Below, one piece after another: positions 22,848 to 31,472 of a stretch of DNA of 64,000 nt. The notes under the pieces are model-generated. The model did not search any database. It was not told the DNA's origin and saw nothing but the letters and a program-made list of their open reading frames with translations. How positions within the stretch are numbered: position 1 is the first letter of the stretch; each line of letters starts with the position of its first letter. The position numbers and the translations under genes are program-made. This DNA is from Consotaella salsifontis (GTDB taxonomy: Bacteria; Pseudomonadota; Alphaproteobacteria; Rhizobiales; Rhizobiaceae), in contig NZ_FUXL01000015.1 of NCBI RefSeq assembly GCF_900167365.1, positions 40,786-104,785 on the forward strand, read 5' to 3'.

Positions 22848-24974
22848 ATGAGCGAAACATTGATGGAATCGCGCTTCCGCGTGACCGGCATGGATTGCGG
22901 CGCGTGCGCGGCGAAGATCGATACGGCTGTCCGCCGCATGTTAGGCATTGTCGAGGTGTCCGTCTCCTATTCGGCGGGGACCCTGGCGGTGCGCCATGAC
23001 GGCACGGTCGAGGACGACGCTGTCGTCCAGCAGGTGAAGCAGCTTGGCTTCGACGCTCGCGCCAACGCCCCGGAGGCCGGCGATGCGGCACCCCCTGCCC
23101 CGGTCCAGGATTCGAACTGGTGGCAGACGAAGAAGGCGCGGGCGACGCTGGCCTGCGGCATCGCCCTCGTGGCGGCCTATCTTGTCGGCCACCTCTTCCC
23201 GTCAGTGGAGTGGGCTGCCTTCGTGCTGGCGCTTCTCGTCGGGCTGGTTCCCGTTGCCTGGCGGGCCATCGTCGCCGCGCGCTTCGGCACGCCCTTCTCC
23301 ATCGAGATGCTGATGACCGTCGCCGCCGTGGGCGCGGTGATCATCGGCGCGACCGAGGAAGCCGCCGCCGTCGTCCTGCTCTTCCTGATCGGTGAAATGC
23401 TGGAAGGCCTTGCGGCAAGCCGCGCCCGCCAAAGCATCTCGGCCCTGACCGATCTGGTTCCCAGAACCGCTCTGGTGGAGGAAGACGGCCAAGCGCGCGA
23501 GGTTGCCGTCAACCAACTCAATATCGGTCAGGTGATCCTGGTGCGACCGGGCGACCGCATCGCCGCCGACGGCGAGGTCGTCGAGGGGACAGGTGAAGTG
23601 GACGAGGCACCCGTGACGGGCGAGAGCGTTCCCAAGTCGAAGGGACCGAAGGACGCGGTCTTCGCCGGAACGGTCAACGCAGCCGGTGTCCTTCGCGTGC
23701 GCGTCACCGCGACAGCGGCCGACAACACCATCGCGCGCATCGTCCGGCTGGTCGAGGAAGCGCAGGAGGCCAAGGCGCCCACGGAACGCTTCATCGACCG
23801 TTTCGCGAGGGTCTATACGCCCATCGTCGTCCTGGCGGCCGTCCTCGCCGCCACCGTGCCGCCGCTGCTCTTCGGCGCGCCCTGGCCCGAGTGGATCTAC
23901 AAGGCGCTAGCCCTTCTCCTGATCGGCTGCCCCTGCGCGCTGGTGATCTCGACGCCCGCCGCCGTCGCCGCCAGTCTTTCCGCCGGGGCGCGTCGCGGCC
24001 TTCTGGTCAAGGGCGGCGCGGTCCTCGAAAACCTGCGCGGCTTGACCGCGATCGCCTTCGACAAGACCGGCACCCTCACCGAGGGCAAGCCGAAGATCAC
24101 CGATGTCCGTGCCTTCTCGCGCTCTGAAAAGGCGGTCGTCTCCATGGCGGCGGCTCTGGAACGCGGGTCCAGCCATCCCCTCGCGCTGGCGGTTCTCGAC
24201 GAGGCGAAGGCGAGCGGCGCCGCCATTCCTCCCGCCTTCATGGCCTCGGCCATTGCCGGCGAGGGCATCTCCGGCAATGTGGGGGGAGAAACCGCCTTTT
24301 TCGGCGCGCTCGCGGCCGCAGAGCGACGCGCCGAGCTGAGCGCCGAAGCCCGCTCGGCGGTCGAAGCATTGAACATGGATGGCAAGACCGTTTCGGTGCT
24401 GATCGTCGGCGGCGAGGCGGTCGGCCTCATCGCTTTCCGTGACGAACCTCGTCCCGACGCGCACGCGGGATTGGCGAGCCTGCGCACCGCCGGTATCCGC
24501 ACGATCATGCTGACGGGCGACAACAACCGCATCGCCGAGGCTGTCGGCCGCGACCTCAGCATCGAAGCGCGCGGCGGGCTGATGCCGGAGGACAAGCAGC
24601 GCATCGTTCGATCGTTGCAGCAGGAAGGGCTGGTCGTCGGCAAGGTCGGCGATGGCATCAACGATGCCCCCGCCCTTGCGGCGGCCGATATCGGCATCGC
24701 CATGGGCGGCGGCACCGATGTCGCGCTGGAAACGGCCGACGCGGCGGTTCTGCATGGTCGTGTCTCGGATGTCGCCGACCTCATCGCGCTCTCCCGGGCG
24801 ACGATGCGCAATATCGCGACCAACATCTCCATCGCTCTCGGCCTGAAGGCGGTGTTCCTGGTTACGACCATCATGGGGATCACGGGGCTTTGGCCCGCCA
24901 TTCTCGCCGACACGGGAGCCACCGTGCTGGTGACGGCCAACGCCATGCGCCTCCTGGGCTGGAAGCCCCGCTAG
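22848..24974 (+). CDS. zntA: Zn/Cd/Pb-exporting P1B-type ATPase (ZntA/CadA)
   Basis: A 708-residue P1B-ATPase in the inner membrane that exports divalent metals. It has one N-terminal HMA domain (GMDCGAC, Cys17/Cys20), eight predicted helices, the transport motif CPC (361-363), the phosphorylation site DKTGT (Asp405), TGES in the actuator domain, and GDGINDAPAL before the last helices. The final helix contains DTGATVLVTANAMRLL, whose Asp is the extra ligand defining the Zn/Cd/Pb subgroup (not Cu). The start at 22848 is 8 bp after GAGGGA; an in-frame ATG at 22839 is too close. Expected to be induced by the divergent MerR regulator. Confidence 0.93.
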   Translation: MSETLMESRFRVTGMDCGACAAKIDTAVRRMLGIVEVSVSYSAGTLAVRHDGTVEDDAVVQQVKQLGFDARANAPEAGDAAPPAPVQDSNWWQTKKARATLACGIALVAAYLVGHLFPSVEWAAFVLALLVGLVPVAWRAIVAARFGTPFSIEMLMTVAAVGAVIIGATEEAAAVVLLFLIGEMLEGLAASRARQSISALTDLVPRTALVEEDGQAREVAVNQLNIGQVILVRPGDRIAADGEVVEGTGEVDEAPVTGESVPKSKGPKDAVFAGTVNAAGVLRVRVTATAADNTIARIVRLVEEAQEAKAPTERFIDRFARVYTPIVVLAAVLAATVPPLLFGAPWPEWIYKALALLLIGCPCALVISTPAAVAASLSAGARRGLLVKGGAVLENLRGLTAIAFDKTGTLTEGKPKITDVRAFSRSEKAVVSMAAALERGSSHPLALAVLDEAKASGAAIPPAFMASAIAGEGISGNVGGETAFFGALAAAERRAELSAEARSAVEALNMDGKTVSVLIVGGEAVGLIAFRDEPRPDAHAGLASLRTAGIRTIMLTGDNNRIAEAVGRDLSIEARGGLMPEDKQRIVRSLQQEGLVVGKVGDGINDAPALAAADIGIAMGGGTDVALETADAAVLHGRVSDVADLIALSRATMRNIATNISIALGLKAVFLVTTIMGITGLWPAILADTGATVLVTANAMRLLGWKPR

Positions 24975-24989
24975 GACTGGTGTCAGCAG

Positions 24990-25021
24990 GGGATTGCGCA
25001 CCGCTCCCGATGCGCAATCCC
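24990..25021. terminator. Bidirectional stem-loop between zntA and manC
   Basis: Perfect 11-bp inverted repeat (GGGATTGCGCA / TGCGCAATCCC) with a 10-nt loop between convergent genes. It lacks a clear T-run. Confidence 0.6.
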
Positions 25022-25028
25022 GCCAGGA

Positions 25029-26447
25029 TCAGCCGCGCGCGTAGACGTCCTCGATGCGGACGATATCGTCCTCGCCGGTGTAGCTGCCCACCTGAACCTC
25101 GATCAGCTTCAGGTCGATCTTGCCCGGATTGCGCAGGCGGTGGATGCAGCCTATCGGCAGGTAGGCCGCCTCGTTTTCGTGGTAGAGCTTGACGGTATCG
25201 TCGATGGTCACTTCGGCGGTGCCGCACACCACCACCCAGTGCTCGGCACGGTGATGGTGCCGCTGCAGGCTGAGACACCCTCCCGGCTTGACGCATATGT
25301 GCTTGACCTGAAAACGCGGCCCGATATCGACGCGCTGATACCAACCCCACGGCCGGTGAATCCTCAGGTGCTCGCTGGCTTCCCGCCGTCCCTCGGATTT
25401 CAGCTTGGCCACCAGCCGCTTGACGTCGGACACCGCGTCCTTTGCGGCGACCAGGACGGCATCGTGCGTGGTGACGACGACGACGTTCTTCAGGCCCAGC
25501 ACCGTCGTCAGAATGTCCTCGCTGTGGACGAAGCTGTTCATCGTCGCCAATGTCGCAACATTGCCCTCCAGGACATTGTTCTCGCCGTCCTTCTGCTTGA
25601 TCTCGTACAGCGCGTCCCAGGAGCCGATATCGGACCAGCCGCACTCCGTCTCGACAACGCCGCCCAACTGGGTCTTTTCCATGACCGCGTAGTCGATGGA
25701 GACGGTGGGCGAAGCGGCGAAGCTCGCCGCGTCCAGCCGGATGAAATCGAGATCGCGGACCGCCCTGTCGAGCGCCGCCGTCGCCGCCTTGAGCACATCG
25801 GGCGCAAGCGCCTGCATTTCCCTCAACATCACGCTCGAGACGAAGACGAAGTTGCCGCTGTTCCAGACATAGCCTTTCGCCAGATAGCGCTGCGCCGTCT
25901 CCGCGTCGGGCTTCTCGACGAATTCGTCCAGCACGAAGGCGCCTTCTCCAAGGTCCCTGCCCCTGCGGATATAGCCATAGGCGGTCGCGGGCTGATCCGG
26001 CGTGATGCCGAGCGTCATGATGCGCCCCTTGCAGGCGAATTCGGAGGCCCGCCCGGCCGCAGCGAGGAAGCTGGGCTCGTCCTTGATCACATGATCGGAG
26101 GCCATGACCAGACACAGCGCCTCCGGCTGCCGCCGTTCCGCCATCAAGGCGCCGACGGCGACGGCTGCGGCGCTGTCTCGCCGATCCGGTTCCAGAACGA
26201 TATCGGCACTAATGCCGAGGGACGAGAGCTGCTCGGCGCAGATGAAGCGGAAACTGTCATTGGTGATGACGATGGGGCGCCCGAAACCATTGCCGCTGAC
26301 ACGCCGCACCGTCGCCTGGAAGGGCGAGACGCCGTCGTCCAGCAGCTTGATGAACTGTTTCGGCATGCTGTCGCGCGACACAGGCCACAACCTTGTGCCC
26401 GCACCGCCTGCCATGATGACCGGAACGACTTCGCGCAATGGGTTCAC
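25029..26447 (-). CDS. manC: Mannose-1-phosphate guanylyltransferase / mannose-6-phosphate isomerase
   Basis: A 472-residue bifunctional type II enzyme (ManC/AlgA/XanB/CpsB). The N-terminal nucleotidyltransferase domain carries VPVIMAGGAGTRLWPVSRDSMPKQF with the pyrophosphorylase signature; the C-terminal cupin (about 345-470) carries the isomerase motif (RPWGWYQRVD, GGCLSLQRHHHRAEHWVVV). Together they make GDP-mannose from mannose-6-phosphate and feed the GDP-mannose 4,6-dehydratase and mannosyl glycosyltransferases of the EPS cluster downstream. The GTG at 26447 (NPLREVVPVIMAGG) is chosen, 6 bp after GGGAGAG; no ATG gives a family-like start. Confidence 0.93.
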   Translation of the reverse strand: MNPLREVVPVIMAGGAGTRLWPVSRDSMPKQFIKLLDDGVSPFQATVRRVSGNGFGRPIVITNDSFRFICAEQLSSLGISADIVLEPDRRDSAAAVAVGALMAERRQPEALCLVMASDHVIKDEPSFLAAAGRASEFACKGRIMTLGITPDQPATAYGYIRRGRDLGEGAFVLDEFVEKPDAETAQRYLAKGYVWNSGNFVFVSSVMLREMQALAPDVLKAATAALDRAVRDLDFIRLDAASFAASPTVSIDYAVMEKTQLGGVVETECGWSDIGSWDALYEIKQKDGENNVLEGNVATLATMNSFVHSEDILTTVLGLKNVVVVTTHDAVLVAAKDAVSDVKRLVAKLKSEGRREASEHLRIHRPWGWYQRVDIGPRFQVKHICVKPGGCLSLQRHHHRAEHWVVVCGTAEVTIDDTVKLYHENEAAYLPIGCIHRLRNPGKIDLKLIEVQVGSYTGEDDIVRIEDVYARG

Positions 26448-26718
26448 GGCATCTCTCCCTTTGGGTTGGACGAAGACGCGGGCGGCCATACGCCGGCAGC
26501 GGCTGCGCTGTCGCCGACCATTCCGATCGAGCATGTTGGTTCGGAGCGCCGTCTCGCGGGAGTGAGCGTCGCAGCCGGACGGGTGCCGTTCAATGCATCC
26601 TTCGGCTGTACATCAAATATGCCGCGTTACGCCTTTTCCCTGCGCGGCACATCTTTGACGTCGCGAGCAAGGGGGACGGGTAAAGGGTCACACCGCGACC
26701 GTGGCCGTCCATGAACCG

Positions 26719-27672
26719 TTACGAAGCCGCCAGTCCTCCTTGCTCCGGCTCGTCCGCAACAAGAGAAGAAAGCGTGAGACGGTACCATAGCCCCTCGGGG
26801 CGAAATTCCAGCTCCGCCGTTCCACAGAGCGGCGTGTGCCCATCGCCGCCGATAACGTTCATGCCGAAGCCCGAGCGCGGCGGCGTCTGCGCAGGAGGAG
26901 CGCCGGTTTCGACCCACTCGAGAATGAAATTCTCTCCATCGACCTTCCAGATGACGGAGAGATGGCCGGCGGGCGTGCTCAAGGCGCCGTGCTTGACGGC
27001 GTTCGTGACCAGTTCGTGGATGATCAACCCGAAGCCTTCGGCGTCATTTCCCGATGCGACAATCGGCGGACCGGCGAGGCTGATTTGCGAAGGCGGCAGA
27101 TGCGCCATTTCCGTTCTCAGCAGATCCCCCACATCCAGCGCCTCAAGACTGATCCGCAGAAGGCGCTGCTGTATCGTCCAGAAGGCGCGCAGCCGCTCTT
27201 GCAGCGCCGCGTGGTAGTCCGTCACCGTCTCGTGTTGCTCCGCGAGGACTCTGACGACAGAAAGGACCACCGGGAACGCATTATTCAGGCGATGAAGACG
27301 CTCTCCTAATACGAATTGCTGCTGCCGAAGCGCCGCCCGCTCCTGTTGCAACTCCGAAAGATCATCGACATCGGCGACGATCGCGTAAAGACGTCCCACC
27401 TTGCCGTTATCCAGTCGCCCGCAGGCAATGACGATCGAGCGGGAATGTCCATCCGGCCGCAGAACGCGCAGGAAGATCGGCTTTCCGCCAACGATCGCCT
27501 CGGCCTTCAGGGAAGCGGCGGGAATATAATCTTGGGGGTCGATCCGCGTCAGGATGCGGCGAAGGGTCAGACGCGACTGAGGGCGGAATCCCAGGAGTTG
27601 CTTGAAGAGCGGCGAGGCTGAAACGCGCTCGCTGTCCGGTTCGATCTCGGCTATACCAAAGTAGCCAAACAT
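26719..27672 (-). CDS. HWE-family sensor histidine kinase
   Basis: A 317-residue soluble kinase. An N-terminal PAS-like region (about 1-105) is followed by a dimerisation/H-box ERLHRLNNAFPVVLSVV and the C-terminal ATPase part. HWE-type features are the HELVTNAVKHGALS N-box, the W-E signature in FILEWVETGAP and a G-rich loop GFGMNVIGG. HWE kinases occur mainly in Alphaproteobacteria and phosphorylate response regulators in general-stress, light or surface signalling. No membrane helix, so it should sense a cytoplasmic cue. It lies next to a group of LuxR-type regulators; the intact one at 28542-29231 is the natural candidate partner. The ribosome site is weak. Confidence 0.82.
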   Translation of the reverse strand: MFGYFGIAEIEPDSERVSASPLFKQLLGFRPQSRLTLRRILTRIDPQDYIPAASLKAEAIVGGKPIFLRVLRPDGHSRSIVIACGRLDNGKVGRLYAIVADVDDLSELQQERAALRQQQFVLGERLHRLNNAFPVVLSVVRVLAEQHETVTDYHAALQERLRAFWTIQQRLLRISLEALDVGDLLRTEMAHLPPSQISLAGPPIVASGNDAEGFGLIIHELVTNAVKHGALSTPAGHLSVIWKVDGENFILEWVETGAPPAQTPPRSGFGMNVIGGDGHTPLCGTAELEFRPEGLWYRLTLSSLVADEPEQGGLAAS

Positions 27673-28541
27673 CGGAATTGCTTTCTGTTATGCGGAAGCG
27701 ATGAGCCGGGTAGATTTGGCGACGCCGTGCCCGGCTTCAGACCAAGATGTCGGCGCCAGCACCCCCCAGAGCGACTCCCTTCGAACAGGCCATGCGAGAC
27801 GTCGCGAGGTGCGCGCCGCGCCCGTAGCCACGCCCAAGCCGGCACGACCTCCGATTGAGAACAAATACAACAACACAACCACACTCGACAGAACAGGTGA
27901 GCAACAAATCCGATACAATTTGGTCTCCAACGCCGTCACCCTGGGGACGGCTATCCAATCATGCATTAGTATACACTTCAATGGCAAGACATGAATACAA
28001 GTGCTTATATGGATATGCCGCTACAAATTGCGACAAATCGCAGGGGAAACTTATGACTACTGAACAGGATCAAAAGTATCATATATAGAAATTTAGACTC
28101 AGACCCTGCCTGCAAGATGCAACTTCACATACGCCAAAGGGATATGCGGAAGTTGGCCGAAGCTTGCCCCGAGACCGATCGTTGACCGTTGCGCTCCGCC
28201 ACTCCATGGACAACGCGCGGGCTGTGAAGCAGACGGAACATCGTTGGTTCCGAAGAGATTTTGCCCAATTGCGCCAGATTCGCCGATCAACGACGAGATG
28301 GCACCGCCCGGTTTCCCCAAAGCGCCATCGATAACGACAGACAGTGCTGTCGTGGGCGCGCCGTCTCGGCCGTCCCGCATGCGCCGGATCGGGCTAGACA
28401 GGGAACCGGAAGACGCGGCTAGCGCTTCCCTTGACGTGACCGATGCTCCGAACGAACCTACTGCCACCCGCAGGACACGATCAATCGCGAGGCCAAAAGC
28501 AGGGGAGACGCGGTATCATCGGAGACGGTGAGACGTTTCTG
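27673..28541. other. Gene-free 869 bp with a low-GC core
   Basis: From about 27850 to 28100 the base composition falls well below the surroundings (runs such as AACAAATACAACAACACAAC and CATATATAGAAATTTAG). Open frames exist on both strands (for example 27855-28088 and 28099-28467) but lack ribosome sites and recognisable motifs. It may be a long regulatory region or remains of transferred DNA. I call no gene. Confidence 0.45.
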
Positions 28542-29231
28542 TCAGCGCCCTTCAGAGATTTCAGCCCGGCTCAGCTTCAACCACGCCGGCGCCTCAAGGG
28601 CAGCCATGGTGCGGTTTTGCACGTTGAGAACGCGCATGATGGCAGCGACATGAACCTTGACGGTCATTTCGGAAATCTTGAGCCTTCGCGCGATCTCCTT
28701 GTTGGAACAGCCGTGTGCGACGAGCTCCAACACCTCCGTCTGCCGCTTGGTCAAGCCTTCTTCATTATGTTCCGATGCAACGAACCCACCGCTTGGATGG
28801 CTTGGATGACTTGGATGGCGGCACTTCCGCCCAGCTGCTTCCGCGAGGAAGGGCGGTACATAGAGGCCTCCGTCGAGAATATATCTGAAGGCTGCCAAAA
28901 TCTCTTCGTCGGACTGGGCCTTGCTGATGTAGCCGTGGAGGCCTTTCGACAGAACATCGAGCACGTCATCCGACGCCTCCGATGCGGAAAGGACCACGAA
29001 ACGCGCGGAGGGACACAGGTCCCGAAGGCGGTCAACTCGGCCAAGCACAGGTTCCCCAAGCAGATTCAAATCCAGAATAAACATCCGGATGTCGCCGGCC
29101 GCCTTGGCGATAACCGACGCGCGCTCGATATCTGCTGCCTCAAAAACCTCGGCGTCATCGCTGAATGACGACAAAAGCGTTCGCAAGCCAACTCTGAACA
29201 GCCCGTGGTCGTCCACAATGAGAAACTTCAT
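28542..29231 (-). CDS. LuxR/NarL-family response regulator, intact receiver
   Basis: A 229-residue response regulator. The receiver (1-120) keeps all phosphorylation residues: acidic pair in LIVDDHG, phospho-acceptor Asp in FILDLNL, Ser in VVLSAS and Lys in YISKA. A linker containing three exact HPS repeats leads to the LuxR HTH (about 160-222; LTKRQTEVLELVAHGCSNKEIARRLKISEMTVKVHVAAIMRVL). Start ATG at 29231 is 8 bp after GGAGAGGA. It probably receives phosphate from the neighbouring HWE kinase and may act on EPS genes; targets are not known. Confidence 0.9.
   Translation of the reverse strand: MKFLIVDDHGLFRVGLRTLLSSFSDDAEVFEAADIERASVIAKAAGDIRMFILDLNLLGEPVLGRVDRLRDLCPSARFVVLSASEASDDVLDVLSKGLHGYISKAQSDEEILAAFRYILDGGLYVPPFLAEAAGRKCRHPSHPSHPSGGFVASEHNEEGLTKRQTEVLELVAHGCSNKEIARRLKISEMTVKVHVAAIMRVLNVQNRTMAALEAPAWLKLSRAEISEGR
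28791..28817. repeat. Three tandem 9-bp repeats inside the response regulator gene
   Basis: GCTTGGATG / GCTTGGATG / ACTTGGATG in tandem encode the HPSHPSHPS linker on the minus strand. In-frame 9-bp units can expand or contract by slippage without breaking the gene. Confidence 0.85.
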
Positions 29232-29490
29232 CGGACGGATCCTCTCCATGCCATCAGCGCCTGCGACAAGCCGTCAAGGGATGTGAGGCGTGAGGCAGCC
29301 CATTCCGCGCCGTATGCATCATCCGGGTACGAATAAACCTGCGTCCCGGTCAGCCTTTCCACGTTCTCCCCATAGTCTAGCCTGAAATAGTTACACATCA
29401 AGACTCATTTTCAGCACGACCAACTTTGCCATAAGTTGCTTAGCATATCCTCGCCTTACGTCGGGGGTAGGTTGGAGAAGAGAGGCTGCG

Positions 29491-30288
29491 ATGCAGAACG
29501 TAAACGTTAGGCAGACAAAAATTCTTATTGTCGACGCCATGGAACTTCGGCGCGCCGGACTGGTCTCCATGATCGCTTCATGGGCTGCTTCGATGGATGT
29601 CGAAACGGTATCGATAGCGCCCGCTGAGCTTCGCGTTCACCCTTTGGATGACATCTCATTGGCGCTATACGGCGTTGGCGGCACCTCGCTGCTTCACAGC
29701 AGTGTGCAGGAATGTCTTGCGGAACTGCGGGATGCCCTGGAAGGCCGACCGATCGTCATCGTCTCGGACCTCGACACAGCCCGCGAAGCGGTTTGCGCTG
29801 TGCGCTCTGGCGCACAAGGCTTTATCCCGACAAGTCTCAACTGTACGGTCGTGCAGCAAGCCCTCCAGTTCATTCGGGGGGGTGGGACCTACTTCCCGCC
29901 GGTGGCCCTGCTGAAGCTGTCCGAATCCGGAAGCCGATCCGGCGAACGGGATGGAGGATATGGTGCAGATGCCCCGGATGGCGTTGCCGCCGATCTCACG
30001 CAAAGACAGCGCGATGTCCTAGCCCTGCTGCAGCTGGGCCAATCGAACAAGTTGATCGCCAGGGAACTGGACATGCAGGAGTCGACCGTGAAGGTGCATG
30101 TCCGCCAGATCATGCGCAAGCTGGGAGCCGCCAACCGGACGCAGGTTGCCTTGCTTGCCGTGAAAGCCCAGGAACAGAAATTGGCAGGTGAGAAACTTGG
30201 CGCGTTCGACGATTCTCACCTCATTGGAGGGACGAGCTTCATGTCCAGCGGAGCGGACCTCTTTCATCGCCACGCGCCCTCGTCATGA
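29491..30288 (+). CDS. LuxR-family regulator with degenerate (non-phosphorylatable) receiver
   Basis: A 265-residue protein. The receiver-like domain (about 8-130) has lost the key residues: the first acidic pair reads VDAME, the acceptor position lies in SLALYGVGG without Asp, and the Lys position reads GFIPTS. The HTH (about 165-228; LTQRQRDVLALLQLGQSNKLIARELDMQESTVKVHVRQIMRKLGAANRTQVALLA) is complete. Such pseudo-receivers usually respond to protein contacts or ligands rather than phosphorylation. It is close in sequence to the HTH-less protein at 30540-31004. GAGAGG precedes the ATG. Confidence 0.87.
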   Translation: MQNVNVRQTKILIVDAMELRRAGLVSMIASWAASMDVETVSIAPAELRVHPLDDISLALYGVGGTSLLHSSVQECLAELRDALEGRPIVIVSDLDTAREAVCAVRSGAQGFIPTSLNCTVVQQALQFIRGGGTYFPPVALLKLSESGSRSGERDGGYGADAPDGVAADLTQRQRDVLALLQLGQSNKLIARELDMQESTVKVHVRQIMRKLGAANRTQVALLAVKAQEQKLAGEKLGAFDDSHLIGGTSFMSSGADLFHRHAPSS

Positions 30289-30539
30289 CAACGAAGTGCA
30301 TGAGGCGGGAAGGTCGCGGCCCGGCTCATGCGTGCACTCCACTTTGGATGAATAGCCCGTCGACCACGGCTCAGAATCGATTGCGCGGAGGGCGGAAGCG
30401 GAATACGGCTCGCCTCGCCGCTATTGCCTCGTGGCGCAGCACTGGAGTGAGGTGCGATCGAGAAGGATCGGCCTCCTCTCAACCCTTGGTTAGGCGGGCT
30501 GCTTTTCCGTAGAGTTACAAGGTTTTACGCCGTGATCTG

Positions 30540-31004
30540 CTAGCTGCGCAGCAACGTTGCTGGTGGGAAATAGACGCCACCATTCAGGATGAGGGTGAAG
30601 GCCTGGAGCGCGAGCTCCGGGGCGATCGACGTTGGAATATAGCCCTTCGCGTTCGCCTCGAACGCGAGGACAACCTCTGCGGGGTCCTCGCGATCCGATA
30701 TGACGACGATCACCGGAGGAGTCTCCATGGCCGTGAGCTCGCTCAGCCAGGCCCTCACCTGCGGCGTTCTCACCGAGCTGGCCCCAAGGTTGATGAACGC
30801 CATCTTTGCCGGCTCGGAGATCACACCGGCGGCTGATGCCAGCGCATCATAGACAACCACCTGCTGCTCGGTTTGCCACGACGACAAGAAGGACAGGAAT
30901 TCCGCGCGCCGTAACGGCTGGAGGTCGTAAAGCGCGATCCGGCACTGGGCGGTCGCGGGTTGAGACTGCTCCTCCATCTCGGTCGCGCTTGCCACATGGT
31001 TCAT
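30540..31004 (-). CDS. Receiver-like protein lacking the LuxR DNA-binding domain
   Basis: A 154-residue protein made only of a degenerate receiver. The blocks ISDREDPAEVVLAFEANAKGYIPTS and NGGVYFPPATLLRS align with ISDLDTAREAVCAVRSGAQGFIPTS-like and GGGTYFPPVALLKLS parts of the neighbour at 29491-30288, but the frame ends exactly where that protein's linker and HTH would begin. No HTH coding remains are visible in the 250 bp beyond the stop. As in the paralogue, the acceptor position (AFINLGASS) has no Asp. It may be a truncated regulator or a protein that titrates its paralogue. The chosen start (31004) follows AAGGA; a longer start at 31037 is possible. Confidence 0.75.
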   Translation of the reverse strand: MNHVASATEMEEQSQPATAQCRIALYDLQPLRRAEFLSFLSSWQTEQQVVVYDALASAAGVISEPAKMAFINLGASSVRTPQVRAWLSELTAMETPPVIVVISDREDPAEVVLAFEANAKGYIPTSIAPELALQAFTLILNGGVYFPPATLLRS

Positions 31005-31472
31005 GGTGCGGCGTCCTTGAAAACTCCACCCGGCCACGGGTCGGCCGGAAATTCGGCTCCTGCCGCAACGAAGCCCGTGATTCTCTTAGTATGAGACGCC
31101 TCCAGAGCACGAGCGATCTTTCGAACGACAACCCACTGGGACTTTTTCACGCCCGAATATACCCACTGGCTTACTTTCCCCAAAAAACAGCCCAAAGCAT
31201 CTCCTTGGAAAACTATAGTTTCAAGGAATACCTCTAAAGGTACGCCCTGCGATTTCTTCCTTGCCCTAACGCGCAACCAGAAATTTATTCTTCATCAAGG
31301 ATTTTCAGATTCTCCGCGCGTTGGAGGCAGGCATGCCTGAAGATGACTGTCGAGCGACCCGTCGAAGCAAAACTACGGGATCGCGCCAGGCTCACCAGTT
31401 TGGCTCCGCCCTCCCCCGTTTTCCGACATGCCCCAGGAAATCGCATGACCGTCGGCCTGTGGAGTGACCGGC
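31005..31472. promoter_or_regulatory. Control region of the EPS/NRPS operon (direct repeat and palindrome)
   Basis: This 468-bp divergent region precedes the priming transferase. It contains a 9-bp direct repeat ACCCACTGG at 31132-31140 and 31162-31170, exactly 30 bp (three helical turns) apart, and a near-palindrome TACCTCTAAAGGTA at 31229-31242. The surroundings (31140-31300) are AT-rich. No protein gene is seen. These are plausible binding sites for the adjacent LuxR-type regulators; binding is inferred. Confidence 0.4.

Noticed and set aside
25140..26714. A 524-codon plus-strand frame opposite manC
   Set aside because: Antisense shadow of a conserved bifunctional enzyme; composition is not protein-like.
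28099..28531. Open frames on both strands in the gene-free segment before the response regulator
   Set aside because: No ribosome site, no recognisable motif, and both strands are equally open, as expected for chance frames in GC-rich DNA.
28791..28817. CRISPR-like repeat
   Set aside because: Only three contiguous 9-bp units without spacers; it is a coding microsatellite.
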